64,000 nucleotides of DNA from Symbiodinium natans (taxonomy: Eukaryota > Sar > Dinophyceae > Suessiales > Symbiodiniaceae). The position numbers were made by a program, and so were the translations under genes. The DNA lies in assembly GCA_905221605.1 (NCBI GenBank), contig CAJNDS010002152.1, positions 246,001 to 310,000 on the forward strand, read 5' to 3'. Below the pieces are notes generated by a model. The model saw only the letters and a list, made by a program, of their open reading frames with translations. It did not search any database and was not told the origin of the DNA. How positions within the stretch are numbered: position 1 is the stretch's first letter; each line of letters opens with the position of its first letter. Shown piece by piece: positions 1 through 10,100 of the stretch.

Positions 1-738
1 GACGCAGTGGCCCCTGATCCTGCTTGTGCGCGCAGGATCGTCAAACAGGTCCCAGGCGTGATAGACTTTGGCGCGGGCGGCTCGATCCAGTGCTTCGTAA
101 AACGAAGGCCACTGTCGGCACCAGGTGGGCCCGCGGGCCACAACCACATGCCTGGCGAGGATGACACATCGGCCTTGAGCAGAAGTCACATGCACTTTCA
201 CGCCAGACTGATCGTCACAAGGCTCCAGTGATTCCACATGGGCATGCCACAGGCGATCTTCCAAGTGCCCAATGTGCACAAGATGCTGGCAGAAATCAAC
301 CATCAGATCATGAGAAGGCGCCTTAAAATTCCCATGCCAGCTGCGGTCTTGGGGCAAGTTCTCCAAAGTAAGAAAATCATCTCGATTGTTGCTCATCGCC
401 CAGACTGAGAGTGATGTATGGGAAAAGGCATCAGGGTGCATCTCATCATGGGACCGCAGAAAATCAATGCCCAATGCTTCGAACTGATGCTTCCATCTTG
501 TCATCCAGGCTCCACTGTCATCTACCACTGCGAACGTGTGGCTGCCAGCTTTGGGGAAGGTTTCCAGGTGTGCTTTCACATCTCTAGCCTCTTTCCACTC
601 GCACAAACAGTCCTGGAAAGCCTTCTGCCCCAACATCAATCTGGATGCCATGGCCAGGCCATGTGGTCCTGCACCAATAATAAGGACATCGACAGTTGCT
701 GGTGGAACTCGAAGTCCAGCATCTGCTTTCACACCCAT
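1..738 (-). CDS. FAD-dependent monooxygenase-like oxidoreductase, 5' part, runs off the left edge
   Basis: An uninterrupted reading frame runs from an ATG at 738 to base 1 (246 codons), with an in-frame TGA seven codons upstream of the ATG. Residues about 17-34 read DVLIIGAGPHGLAMASRL, a classic FAD-binding Rossmann fingerprint (GxGxxG) at the expected N-terminal place. Further on come WMTRWKHQFEALGIDFLRS, HVVVARGPTWCRQWPSFY and YHAWDLFDD, the strand-turn-helix pattern of flavin monooxygenases and lysine/ornithine N-monooxygenase-like enzymes. At the window edge the frame is entering GHCV, probably the start of the NAD(P)-binding second Rossmann fold, which lies outside. Known for the family: NAD(P)H-dependent hydroxylation using bound FAD; the substrate cannot be told here. 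No intron is visible in this part. The reading frame and fold are solid; the exact subfamily is inference. Confidence 0.8.
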   Translation of the reverse strand, partial: MGVKADAGLRVPPATVDVLIIGAGPHGLAMASRLMLGQKAFQDCLCEWKEARDVKAHLETFPKAGSHTFAVVDDSGAWMTRWKHQFEALGIDFLRSHDEMHPDAFSHTSLSVWAMSNNRDDFLTLENLPQDRSWHGNFKAPSHDLMVDFCQHLVHIGHLEDRLWHAHVESLEPCDDQSGVKVHVTSAQGRCVILARHVVVARGPTWCRQWPSFYEALDRAARAKVYHAWDLFDDPARTSRIRGHCV

Positions 739-1072
739 GCTGGTGGTGCATCTAACTCAACAAATTTGCTCGATGCAGGAGGTGTCTCGGTGGGCGGCGC
801 GTGTTCACTCCACAAGTTAATGCAGGCCTACTCCTCTTACTACCACTGCTCCTACTCCTGCTACTCAGTTGACCCTAAGCTCGACAGGAACCCGATTCTC
901 TCGCAACCCCATGAAAGCCCTCAAGCCAATTGGGATTGGACCTTGGGATGGTCTGGGATGGTTTGAACTTGAGAGTGAGGAAATCTGTAATGAAGCAAGG
1001 GCAGCCTCACGGGTTGATTGATCCAGGGTTCCTTTTGGGCAGCATTCCAACCTTCTTTCGGGGATGGCCAAG

Positions 1073-3880
1073 CTACTCATCGAAGTGCTCAATAAGGAGC
1101 TCCGTGGCCCGCTGCTGTTGCTCCTTGCCGTCAACTTGCTCTCCCAGCAAGCAGCTACTTCTACTGGTAGCAGCTTTGCGAAGGTTTGCACAAGTCTTCC
1201 AGTGCAACGATGCGTTTGTCAGCGCCTGCCACCGGCACGGATCACGCAAGGCTTCTGCAATGCCCTCGGCGAAGGCCCCTGCGTCCTGCTGAGCAGACCA
1301 GACAAGACATCCGGCCGTTCCCTTCCAAAGTGCCTCCCCAAACCAGGTGTCCTCCCCTCCCGTCTGCACCACATAGCCCGGGAAGCTCTCAGGCGAGGCA
1401 ATGCCCTCCACGCCCACGGGGGTGGTGACCACGACTAGGCCATGCTGCATGGCCTCCAGGACCTCAAGTCACGTCGAGAATCTTAAAAACAAAAAAACCT
1501 TCGCAGCCTATGTGGAAATTCTCTGTCTGCGGTCGGCCTTTCCCTTCACACCGGCGCCATAGCGCAATGGCGCCACCAGAAGCCGGTGTTGCCGCATGGC
1601 TTTCTGCACCGAGCGGCAGTAGCCGCGCACCTCAAAGAATAAGAAGGCAACACCGAAATCACTGTCTGTAAGGCTTGGGCCGGTTAAGACAAGGCCAAAG
1701 GCAGTGAGGCTGCGGCATAGGCACCGAGACTCTCTTGAGTCAGGGCAGCATCGTCTGGAGTCTGATTTGCGCCATAGACACTCAGCTCCAGGTCGGGAAA
1801 CCGCTGGCGCACCAGTGGCCATACCTCTTGGATCAGCCACTTGGCGCAGTCCCGATTTGGTCTGTGGCGCCAGTTCCTTCGGAAGGGGTTCGAGATGCCT
1901 CTAGAGATCGTGAACGCGAGAGCATGGCATCCAAAGACAAGAACCACCAGGAATCAGGTTGAGCACAGCCAAGTCCGCAAACGCGCTGCTTGCTTTTGCT
2001 TTTGAGGCTTCCGAGGCCGACAAAGGAACGTGACAAAGCAGCTGAGGTGCTTGTGTGGGCCATCAAAGGCCGGAAGGAAAGCACAAGCTTGTTAGTCCAA
2101 GGCTCCCGATAAACATGGCGCCCTGCCGATCTTCATACCCTGGAAGAGCACCAGACCGGGCAAAGCCGAAGGGGGCTGCAAAGACCTGCACCCACACAGA
2201 AAACATATTATAGTATGTGATGGTATATAGTATATTATAGTAGATTATATAGTGTCTTATAGCATATTATAGTATATTATCGTATATTGTCAAATTGTAG
2301 TATATTATAGTGTATTCTAGTATATTAAAGTATATTATAGTATATCTACGCAAAACTGCACGTCACTTGTTGGCCGCATGGCTGCGACCTTCCAGCCAGG
2401 CACGCCATAGGTGTCCACTAGAAGCTTCCTCTCATCCTCCGAGATGGCGAGCGTCGCATCGCATCCTCTGATGTGGGAATTATAGTTTGTTATATTATAT
2501 TTAGTATATTATAGTACATGATAGTATACTATAGTACATTATAGCATATGACAGAATATTATAGTATACTCTTATTTCTTGTAGTATATCCCCGGCTTCC
2601 TAGTCCAAAGCGAGCTCAGAGCTTGTTCATAACGGACCACCGCTTAGACCAGGCGTCGGTGGATGGACGCCAGCTCGCGCTGCAAGTCGTCGTCAAAGGC
2701 TGTCGGGCGGTAGGATACCTTGGGCGGAGCTCAAGAGCTCAGCCACAGGAATGTCTCGGTGGTGGCAATCTGCAAGCACTTCATGTATTTTCTTGCAGTT
2801 CTGGGCACAACCGTGCTGGCATCCGCGGCATCTTCAATCAGACGCTCACGACCTGCCGTGCGCTTGCTTTTGGAACTTGAGACACTGAACCCACCATAGC
2901 TACTGCATGTGCTTGTCAACTTGGCTCAGCGCCCAGACGAAGAGCATGGAAGTCTTGCATGTCCTTTCCCAGCCAAATGCCCTACGACTCAATCCCTGCC
3001 AAGCGCCGCAGTGTTGACACGAAGAATGCAAGGGTTGATAGTCCAGGATGCGCATGCTGTCCGGCAGCTTGTCTCGGACATAGTGCCCAAACCTTCCATG
3101 TCTATCTTCACGCCAGCTAAAGAAAGCGCCTTCGAGCATGTTCCCGTGCCCAGCCACCTCTCTTCAGCATTGAAGCCATCGAACAGGACCAGTTCTGGAT
3201 TTCCAGCAGATTCCTGAGTGCGGGCAGTCAGCTCCGTGAGCCATCGCGAGGCCGAAAACAGATGAAATCCCGACCGGGATAGGGCCGCAACCCGGATGAA
3301 GCCAAGCTGTTCTTCACAACAGCCGAAGCTTGAACTCCCCCAACGTTTGTTTCGCAACACCGCAAAGCATCGAGCGCCGCCACCACAGAGGCCTCATCGT
3401 TGGTCTTGATACCTCAACACTTGTCCAGTAACCTGGGGGAACTAAAGTATTATAAGGGGATTATATTACCCCAAAAAGGTTAAAGGTTACCTACTCTATA
3501 CTACTAAGAACAAGACCATTCAGGATGCCACAGGGCACAAACCACCATAGCAGTTGAAGAGCCTTCTGCCAAGAAGCGAAAGCACTGCACATCATTTGCG
3601 GCCGACAGCTTTCCCTGAGCACTGCCGGGACGGGCCGCCGAAGCAAAGGATACCGCATTGCCAGATTCCTGACGAACATGATGCATGCTTACCTCATGAT
3701 CACAAGCTTCGTGATGCAGAGACTGCCCATGACTGCACTGCGACTTCTGCAAAGGTGGCGAGCGTCGAGGCTGCAGAAGCTGCGCAGCAGCCGAAGCCGG
3801 CCAGAAGTCACCCGACCGGCTGCAGACACATCTGGGTCAGGCCAGTTTGTGCTGATGACCTGAGCGCTCTCCAGCCACAA
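1073..3880 (-). CDS. Multi-exon GT4-like glycosyltransferase
   Basis: A chain of minus-strand segments in changing frames reads in order as one glycosyltransferase. They are VISTNWPDPDVSAAG (3815-3859), VSFASAARPGSAQGKL (3606-3653), ELVLFDGFNAEERW (3154-3195), FGHYVRDKLPDSMRILD (about 3040-3091), VSYRPTAFDDDLQREL (about 2650-2725), CDATLAISEDERKLL (2419-2463), WLIQEVWPLVRQRFPDLEL (1783-1839), RLLVAPLRYGAGVKGK (1538-1585) and HGLVVVTTPVGVEGI (1400-1444). The last two match the nucleotide-sugar-binding C-terminal half of GT4/GT1-type enzymes, and the stop is at 1073. Frame changes between segments imply at least seven introns. The change near 3720 could be a roughly 24-base intron or a frameshift. 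The start codon is not fixed; the first ATG-bearing frame upstream (3881-4084) ends in a stop. The acceptor substrate is unknown. Confidence 0.75.
2200..2348. repeat. AT-rich degenerate repeat (TATTATAGTATA-like)
   Basis: Imperfect copies of a TATAGTATATTA motif run through this stretch. It lies in the presumed intron downstream of the 2419-2463 glycosyltransferase exon. Probably simple-sequence intron filler. Confidence 0.8.
2478..2590. repeat. Second AT-rich repeat block of the same type
   Basis: The same TATAGTA/TATTATA motif as at 2200-2348, here in the presumed intron on the other side of the 2419-2463 exon. Both introns around one exon therefore carry the same repeat. Confidence 0.75.
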
Positions 3881-4990
3881 TCAGACTAGCTCAGCATCTA
3901 CCTTGAGGAGGATTTCCAGCCAAAGGGCCATTGCGCGGCGTGGAGCATTTGGTCTTCGGCATGCCTCCGATCGCGCCAGGTTCCCCGAGGTCGCGGATGA
4001 GCGAGGCGTGCCCTTGACGCGGCGGAAGATGATGGCCACGCGCCGCTTCGAGAGGAAGTCTTCCTCAGGGTGGCATGATGGCATGCGCTCGCTCGGCAGA
4101 GGGAGCGAAGAGACAGAGAGAAAAGGGAGAGCAGAGAGGAAGCGAGAGAGAAAGAATTTTTAAAACAAGTCAGGAATGGAGTAAAGATAGTGCCGTTTGA
4201 GGAGGGCATGCATGAAGGATAAGGCGGGCAGCTGTGCTCTCACAGGAAGGTCATCTTCACATGCGTGCTCGAGAACTAACCGATGAACCCATGCATCCCG
4301 CCGCAAACTGCCGCCCAGCTACAGGCTCGGGAATGCCATGTTGCCATTCATAGCCTTGCTGCAAAAGACTGATGATCTTGGGCAGACTCCCTTAACCAGC
4401 AAAACCCGCGAGCCCGGCGTGCAGCGCCGCGCAGCACCAGCAGGGAGCGAGCCGGGATGGCGACGCGCAATGGTGCAACTCCTGCCCCAAGCATCCACAG
4501 CTGAGAGCGGGTCTATGCTCGCACTAGACCACGATATCTGATAGATGATGTGCACCCATGTGCTGCATGCCAGAAAGCGGACCACAAGGGGAGCACCCTG
4601 GCTTGACAACACATGCAGACACAGTGGTCGACAAGTGCAATGAGTCCAATGCCTTGAGTCTCGGACGAGGACGACGAGGAGCTGAGGTTAGACCTCCCTC
4701 CCAGCTGGAAAGTCATCATGCATTCGCCCATGACCGTGACGGAGCAGACGCACTCTTCGTAAAGGCCTTGCAAGAATGAAGAAGTCTCAAGAGACAAGTA
4801 GAGCGAAAGAGACAGAGTGAAGCGGAGAGGCTGAGAAGATGACTGCAGCTCCCTAGTCTTTTTTCTCGTCTTGAGAGCAGACTTGTAGAAGGCGTTAAGG
4901 ACTCCAAAAAGCCGTGGAAGGGAGTCTATTAACAGGAGCACCTATTCGAGGTCAGGCGGCCTACACTCCTCGCAGATCTTCTTTGTTTCT
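3881..4990. other. No assigned gene; short open frames only
   Basis: A minus-strand ATG frame of 67 codons (4084-3881) abuts the glycosyltransferase and might be its first exon, but no family motif is visible. A longer minus frame (4941-4513) contains a serine run and no recognisable domain. A purine-rich tract (GAGAGA-type) lies at 4095-4155. Nothing here can be called with confidence. Confidence 0.4.
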
Positions 4991-4997
4991 TTACTTA

Positions 4998-5155
4998 TAC
5001 TTCGGTTTCAGAGAAACTGCGATGCAACTCCGGGCGGCCACGATCGTCCCAGTGGAGAAGTAGCCTGGAGCCGTCACGGCTGTAATCGTTCACATTGGCC
5101 TCAGGAAGTGCCGAGGCCAATTCCTCCCTGCCGCAGTAGCATGCTCCAACGTGCC
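4998..5155 (-). CDS. Terminal exon of an unidentified gene
   Basis: One minus frame reads CYCGREELASALPEANVNDY followed by SRDGSRLLLHWDDRGRPELH and ends in TAA at 4998-5000. The charged, helix-breaking composition is protein-like and unlike the surrounding non-coding sequence. No start codon is present, so this would be a last exon. An upstream piece at 5180-5270 (WSRCLKGFVANEAGRITYAR) may belong to it. Product not recognised. Confidence 0.35.
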
Positions 5156-5375
5156 ATAACTAAGCACAAAGAAGCTCTTTTGCAAATCACGCCCTTGCAT
5201 AAGTAATCCGGCCGGCCTCATTTGCCACGAATCCCTTCAGGCAGCGGCTCCATGGGAGTCCTGGTTGCGAGAGCCTCTGTGACACCTTGAGGCGCCAGGC
5301 AGATAATTAACCCTAAACCTTTTGCAGCTGGACTTCTCACCACTGCCTCACCCTTATTCCCCAAGCAGAACAGGA

Positions 5376-5414
5376 CTAAACCCCAAATCCTAAACCCTAA
5401 GCCCTAAACCCTAT
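5376..5414. repeat. Interstitial telomere-type repeat, C-rich on plus strand
   Basis: Degenerate CCCTAAA copies. The block faces the G-rich block that begins about 115 bases to the right, giving a head-to-head arrangement. Confidence 0.8.
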
Positions 5415-5530
5415 GAGGGATGCTTCGGGGAGGCCCGAGGGAGCTGCCTGCCCGAGGATGCCATCGGATGGCAGGTCCACTTCGCCGAGCTTAGGATCGG
5501 GAAGGCCTCTGGAGCTCTAAAGATTTAAAT

Positions 5531-5604
5531 TTAGGGTTTAGGGTTTAGGGTTTAGGGTTTAGGGTTTAGGGTTTAGGGTTTAGGGGGTTTAGGGTTTAGG
5601 GGGT
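5531..5604. repeat. Interstitial telomere-type repeat, (TTTAGGG)n
   Basis: About ten nearly perfect TTTAGGG copies with two GG expansions near the right end. This is the plant/dinoflagellate-type telomere heptamer, but the block lies inside the sequence and is not a chromosome end. Confidence 0.95.
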
Positions 5605-6148
5605 TACTCAATGGTCATGTGACAATCATTCTGGCACGTTTGTGGGGCCCAAAAGTCAAACAGTCCTACATGAAAGTGCCCCGTTAACCCAACGCAGATC
5701 AACCGCAGGGATTTGAGGTCAGAGACGGTGCACCCTCTTTGCAGACAAAGCCCCCGCATACCCCCGCCAAACCGCGAAACATAAACATCGATGACCTTCT
5801 ATAACTTCACGTGCACGTCCTGGCGAAAACAAAAAGTTGACTCGGGCCCTGGGCTTTAGGCTTTGGGTTGGGCGTTGAACAAAAAGCTTATCTGGAACTG
5901 CTGACCCAAGGAACGCACCACACGCGGCCTCAGTGATCCCAGAACGCCGAAGTGCTTCACCTCGGTCGCCGCGGTCAGACAAGCCACCCACTGAACCTGA
6001 CGCGGCCTGGAAAACCAGATCCTCCATGACTGTTGAATGCTGAGGCGCACGGTATAGAGTAGGAACTCCGAACTGCTCCTGAGGTGATCGGATCTGTGTG
6101 CATGAAGGCGGTTGGCAGTTAGAGTGCAAGATCCACATACATCTACAG

Positions 6149-6186
6149 CCCTTAAACCCTAAACCCTAAACCCTAAACTCTAAACC
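6149..6186. repeat. Interstitial telomere-type repeat, (CCCTAAA)n
   Basis: Four to five CCCTAAA copies in the opposite orientation to the 5531-5604 block. Confidence 0.9.
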
Positions 6187-6224
6187 CAATTTCTACATTG
6201 GCCCTGGAACCTTAGAACCTTAGA

Positions 6225-6336
6225 TTCTGCAGCTGCGGGCATCTGTCTCCTGCCGCCACTCGGGGTCCCCGTTGTCCAAGAACTCGGCCAGCTCATGCCC
6301 TTAAGGGGGGACACATCGAATGAGGTTGAAGTATGG

Positions 6337-6370
<34 letters not shown>

Positions 6371-7186
6371 TATACACTTCTTGTACCCCCAAAAAAGGAC
6401 ACCCGGTATAGACACTCACCAATATGATAAAGGAACCTTATATACACTCACCAATAACAGAAATATAGACCCTACGCCCTACTTCACATGAAGTCATGTT
6501 TGGCTTAACTTCTTTCACTCACAGGGCCCAGGGCTGGGGATGCAAGACCCAGTCTCCCTCCTCCTCCGTCAGGAACTCCGGGAAGAGATGAAACCCCTTC
6601 ACCTGCTTCACGGCCTCCTCCACGCTCACGACCTCCACAGAGCAGAGCAGCGCCATTATATGCGTTGTGCAAACCACCTATCCAATTCTCCTGGGCTGAG
6701 AACTGCTTCACCTTTCCGATCTGAGAAGGGCACGATGGTGCACTGCAAGTCTTAGATGACCCCTGATGAAGTCTAGCAGGTCTAGCAGGTATATCTGGCG
6801 ATACATGTGGGGAAAGTCCACCTTGCCTGGCAGGCCCTCGTGCACCGTGGTCGCAGCCTCGGGCCGCGTGAGCAGCGGGAGACGGCAGCACCGCCTCTCG
6901 AGACTCAAGAAGGAAAGAAGCACCAAAAAGGCAGAGGGCCACAGAGGTTCTCCATGACCGAGCTTCTCTTACCAGAGAGACACAGAAACCAGCTGAGTGC
7001 AGCTCTTACTGTTCTTCCTGCTGCAAATCCCTTCGCGCCAATGTTTCCGGGCCTGAGGCACACAGCCTCAGCTAGACAGAGCTGCGAACTCCAGATGACT
7101 GGCGTGCCGCTACCTGCTTCCTCCTCTAGGGCTTTCCCCTGCCTGCTTTTTGGTAAAACAAACTGGGTCCCGGGCACGGGAAGCAC
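6225..7186 (-). CDS. Unidentified multi-exon gene; one exon has a weak AlkB-like segment
   Basis: Four minus-strand segments look coding. They are a frame with GTPVIWSSQLCLAEAVCL and GAKGFAAGRTVRAA (about 7000-7105), TTVHEGLPGKVDFPHMYRQI (about 6790-6860), VEVVSVEEAVKQVKGFHLFP plus EFLTEEEGDWVLH (about 6537-6650), and ELAEFLDNGDPEWRQETDAR (about 6230-6300). The third resembles the GF-x-F-P-x-F-L-T-E-E-E-x-x-W start of AlkB-like 2-oxoglutarate dioxygenase domains, but no catalytic HxD or distal His was found downstream, so the similarity is only suggestive. An alternative 145-codon minus frame across 6505-6942 and a plus-strand frame at 6954-7319 overlap it, and the strand choice is not certain. 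Confidence 0.35.
6335..6376. repeat. (TA)n microsatellite
   Basis: About 20 TA dinucleotides interrupted by a single G. Confidence 0.95.
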
Positions 7187-7291
7187 CGCTGCAGTCAGCG
7201 GAGTCGCACGGTGCCGCGCCTTTCACAGTGGTTCCTTCCTAAAAAACGCTTCCCGGAGGTTGGGAGGCTTAATCTTTGCTCTTGTTGTATG

Positions 7292-7530
7292 CACAGACGG
7301 ATGCGGATCGCATTGCTGAGACAGTTTTGTACAGTTCAGTGCAGTCACAGCAAAGTACTGCATATGTGGTATGTGGCGCAGTACCTAGTACAATTCTTGC
7401 TTTGTTACGACTCCAACTCTTTACTAAAATCTTGTTGCTGGTGGGTATGTCTGCTTTCTTCCCGAAGCGACGTTGGCCTCCGTTAACTGCGAGCTTGCTT
7501 GAGTTGCGGATGACTCATGCGTCATACGGA
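7292..7530 (+). CDS. Possible plus-strand exon with a hydrophobic segment
   Basis: After a plausible acceptor (TATGCACAG at 7283-7291) the plus frame reads TDADRIAETVLYSSVQSQQS, then a hydrophobic stretch (GAVPSTILALLRLQLFTKI) and SAFFPKRRWPPL. It stays open to 7674. It is one of the few protein-like segments on the plus strand. No domain is recognised and a minus-strand exon candidate overlaps from 7542. Confidence 0.25.
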
Positions 7531-7549
7531 CGGTCCAAGCTCTATGGCT

Positions 7550-8050
7550 CCGAGACCTGGGCCAAGTGGTGCCGCTGCTGCAGCGTGGCAGCATTTGAGA
7601 CCAGCGAGGGGCGCAGCCCTGGCGCGGTGAGCGCCGCGAGGATGCTGGGCCCAGCGATCACACTCGGTGCGTGACCCATCGTTGGCGGCGAGCTACGGAA
7701 CCAGAAGCTAAGGTTCTCATAGGTTATAAGGGTATCAAACGTTTTCGGAAGCAACTGTGCGGCAATGGGAGGCTTCGGCATGGATTGCTGGTGGTTCTGT
7801 GCGTCTTTGTGTTCCGGGTCCTCTGAGCCCAGAGATTGAAGGCGTTGGGCAACTTCCCTGTCCTCAATGAAGGCTAGAACCCACAACATAGGGCTGGCAA
7901 AGGGTGGCTGGCAGGAATTGGAAGCTTGCGCGTCCCCGGAAAGTCCTGGGACGAGCTTCGAACCAAGGATACCTCCTCCTCTTTCGCCTTCTTCTCTTGC
8001 TCTTCGAGAGCTGCTTTCCGAGCTTCCTGCGCCAGCACAGCCTACTGCCA
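7550..8050 (-). CDS. Exons of a coiled-coil protein downstream of the PPR gene
   Basis: Segment 7885-8045 reads AVLAQEARKAALEEQEKKAK followed by EEEVSLVRSS, a strongly charged coiled-coil. Segment 7735-7880 reads IEDREVAQRLQSLGSEDPEH. Segment 7550-7700 reads GHAPSVIAGPSILAALTAPG. They are in different frames, implying splicing. The Ala/Glu/Gln-rich style is the same as the exons at 9660-10100 on the far side of the PPR gene, so all may belong to one gene interrupted by the PPR gene. Function unknown. Confidence 0.35.
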
Positions 8051-8059
8051 GACTCCCAG

Positions 8060-9280
8060 CTATGTGCAACATCGTGATGTCACTCTCGTTTTCAGAGCTA
8101 CAAAGGCAAATCGCCCCAATTCGGTGAGAAACTTGCATGCTGCCAGGGCAGCGCAGCCGGCCTCGCAGAAAGCTAAGGCAATTTCGCAGGAAAACGAGTC
8201 AAACTGCTCTTTTACAAGAAGGTCTGTGAAAAGCATTAGAGCCAGCTGCCATTCTTGAGCTTTTGCACATGAAGAGATGGCGGAGTTGTTTGTCATAACG
8301 TTGCCAACCAGCCGCTTGGACGACAAGTCCGACAGCAACAGCAGCGACTTGCGCCACGCACAGCTGCCCTCACATGCTGCCAGTGTCGCACTGTAGACCG
8401 AAAGACCAGCCATGGATTCCAGCTTTTCCAGGCACTGAGCAGATCTGCGCCATTGTCCGGCATTTCCCAGAGCTGCAAGCAGGGCGTTGAAAGTGATGAC
8501 ATCTGCCTGTAGGTGCATGCAGCTAGCACCGTCAAGCAGAACCCATGCAAGCATCCATCTCTCGCTCTTCTCACACGCACTGATGCTCGCGTTGTACGTG
8601 ATGAGATCCTTCCGCAGCCGCTTCAGCTGCAGCTGTGCATGGAGAAGGAGAGCCTGCTCCCACTCTTTTGCGTTCTCGCAGGCACTGATAGCAGCACTAT
8701 GCACAACTCGGTCTCCGGATATGAGGTTGTGCCCCATGGCATGGACCATGGCCAGCGCATCCTCCCAGCGCCCGCCTTTCTCGGCCGCACTTACAATTGC
8801 ACCATAGGTGATGACATCCACCTGCACAGTGTTGGATAGCAACTTTGCAAACAAGGCCAGGGCTGGTTCCCGTTGTGTGGCTTTCCCGCAGGCACTCATG
8901 GCAGCACTGATAAGGATGGCATCACCCTCCAAGTTCTCCTCTTCCATTTCCATCAGCAAATGCAGGGCTTGCTGCCATTCCTCTGCTTTCTCACAGGCGC
9001 TGATGACGGTACTGTAGCTGATCACGTCACTGGAGATGAGCGCGGAGCGCATCCGGTGCAGGATCAGCATCGCACCTTGCCAGGCCTTGCCCCTCTCGCA
9101 GGCCCTCATGCCAATGCTGTAGGAAATTAGGTCCCTCTCAAGCCCTTCATGCCGCGTTGCAGAAAACAACCTCAGAGCCTCCTTCCACTTCCGGCATTTG
9201 AGAGCACTGGAGATGAGTAAGTTAAAGCTGCGGATGGCGAGATTGGGTCTCCAAGCCTGGCTCTTGTTCACATGAACCAT
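8060..9280 (-). CDS. Pentatricopeptide repeat (PPR) protein, intronless
   Basis: A single 406-codon ATG frame is built from about ten consecutive 34-36-residue degenerate repeats, for example ISYSTVISACEKAEEWQQAL, VITYGAIVSAAEKGGRWEDA and LITYNASISACEKSERWMLA. The AxSAC/ISACEK phrasing is typical of dinoflagellate PPR proteins. Known for the family: each repeat is a helical hairpin that reads one RNA base, usually in plastid or mitochondrial RNA processing. No clear organelle presequence is visible at this ATG, and a protein-like stretch lies just upstream in another frame, so the true N-terminus may be further upstream. No E, DYW or SMR C-terminal domain is seen. The lack of introns contrasts with the neighbouring short-exon gene. 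Target RNA unknown. Confidence 0.9.
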   Translation of the reverse strand: MVHVNKSQAWRPNLAIRSFNLLISSALKCRKWKEALRLFSATRHEGLERDLISYSIGMRACERGKAWQGAMLILHRMRSALISSDVISYSTVISACEKAEEWQQALHLLMEMEEENLEGDAILISAAMSACGKATQREPALALFAKLLSNTVQVDVITYGAIVSAAEKGGRWEDALAMVHAMGHNLISGDRVVHSAAISACENAKEWEQALLLHAQLQLKRLRKDLITYNASISACEKSERWMLAWVLLDGASCMHLQADVITFNALLAALGNAGQWRRSAQCLEKLESMAGLSVYSATLAACEGSCAWRKSLLLLSDLSSKRLVGNVMTNNSAISSCAKAQEWQLALMLFTDLLVKEQFDSFSCEIALAFCEAGCAALAACKFLTELGRFAFVALKTRVTSRCCT

Positions 9281-9425
9281 TGCGCAGTCGTGCAGGCTTC
9301 ATCTGCCCATGTTGGGGCGGCATCTGGGACCTTCGAATCATCGACTGATCCGTCGATGAAAACGGCCTGCCTGATCTGCGAGACGATTTTGGCTGCCAGT
9401 GCTTCGGGCCCACATGTTTGGCGGG
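9281..9425 (-). CDS. Frame-shifted upstream segment, possible N-terminal part of the PPR protein
   Basis: Directly upstream of the PPR ATG, another minus frame reads EALAAKIVSQIRQAVFIDGS and then VDDSKVPDAAPTWADEACTT before meeting a TGA at 9276-9278. It has no ATG and is preceded by an in-frame TGA at about 9433-9435. Composition is protein-like. It could be an upstream exon of the PPR gene, or the same exon shifted by an indel. Confidence 0.35.
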
Positions 9426-9659
9426 CACGCGCTCACCGGACAATCAAATCACATTGAAACCTGACGAAGCTTAGCACATCTGGTTTTTGGGCGGGTCATG
9501 CGACGCTCTTTGCCTTATCAGTGGCCAATGCGTCCACATGCGCGGTGCATGTGCTGTGCACGTGTTCGCTGCACGGGTTCAAGTATAGGCATTTCTGATG
9601 AGAGGCCTACACCTACGCTGTTGTAGCACCAACAACAATCAAGGTCGTAGGGTCGCAAG

Positions 9660-10100
9660 CAGGCTTGCCAAAACCCATGAAGCTTGGCCTCTGCTTCCGC
9701 TTCTTTCTGCGCTTCAAGGGCCTTGCGCTCCTCCTGTGCTGGGCACAATGTGCGGACGAAGTAGGCCGAAGCAGGCTGTACTGCCGGGTTGAGAGGCCAT
9801 AAGCTGCTGGGCCTCTGCTTTCCGTGCAGCATCAGCTTGACGTCTGGCCTCCTGACCACACGTGGTACCACCGTGCACCACGTCGTGTCACAGCTGACTT
9901 CACAGCAAAGCAGCTAAGCAGTCATAACTCAGCACCTCCTCTGCCTGTGCGGCTTGCTGGGCTGCGGCTTCGTCTGCCTTCACCTGCACGGATGGGCAAG
10001 CAAAAGCAGACCATGTAGCCCTACAAATCGAAAGGTATACCATTTGACTGGGCATGCTGTAGTGCCTTCTCCTCATTTTGAGCTGTAGCCTCCTCCTCTT
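9660..10100 (-). CDS. Short coiled-coil exons, Ala/Glu/Gln-rich
   Basis: Four short minus-strand segments in different frames share one style: SYEEEEEATAQNEEKALQHA (10030-10092), QVKADEAAAQQAAQAEEV (about 9933-9990), QEARRQADAARKAEAQQLMA (about 9795-9855) and QEERKALEAQKEAEAEAKLH (about 9680-9745). Each is 50-75 bases and separated by 60-90 bases, as expected for short exons and introns. They encode a continuous charged coiled-coil. The gene probably continues to the left past the PPR gene (see 7550-8050). Partner and function unknown. Confidence 0.5.

Noticed and set aside
5376-6186. Chromosome end (telomere)
   Set aside because: The blocks are short, occur in both orientations and are flanked by ordinary sequence on both sides.
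6505-6942. 145-codon minus-strand ORF
   Set aside because: Gly/Arg/Pro-rich shadow frame. The alternative frames in the same place read as better protein sequence.
9386-9400. GATTTTGGCTGCCAG as a spliced-leader relict
   Set aside because: It is on the plus strand, opposite to the nearby PPR gene, and diverges after TTTTGGCT.
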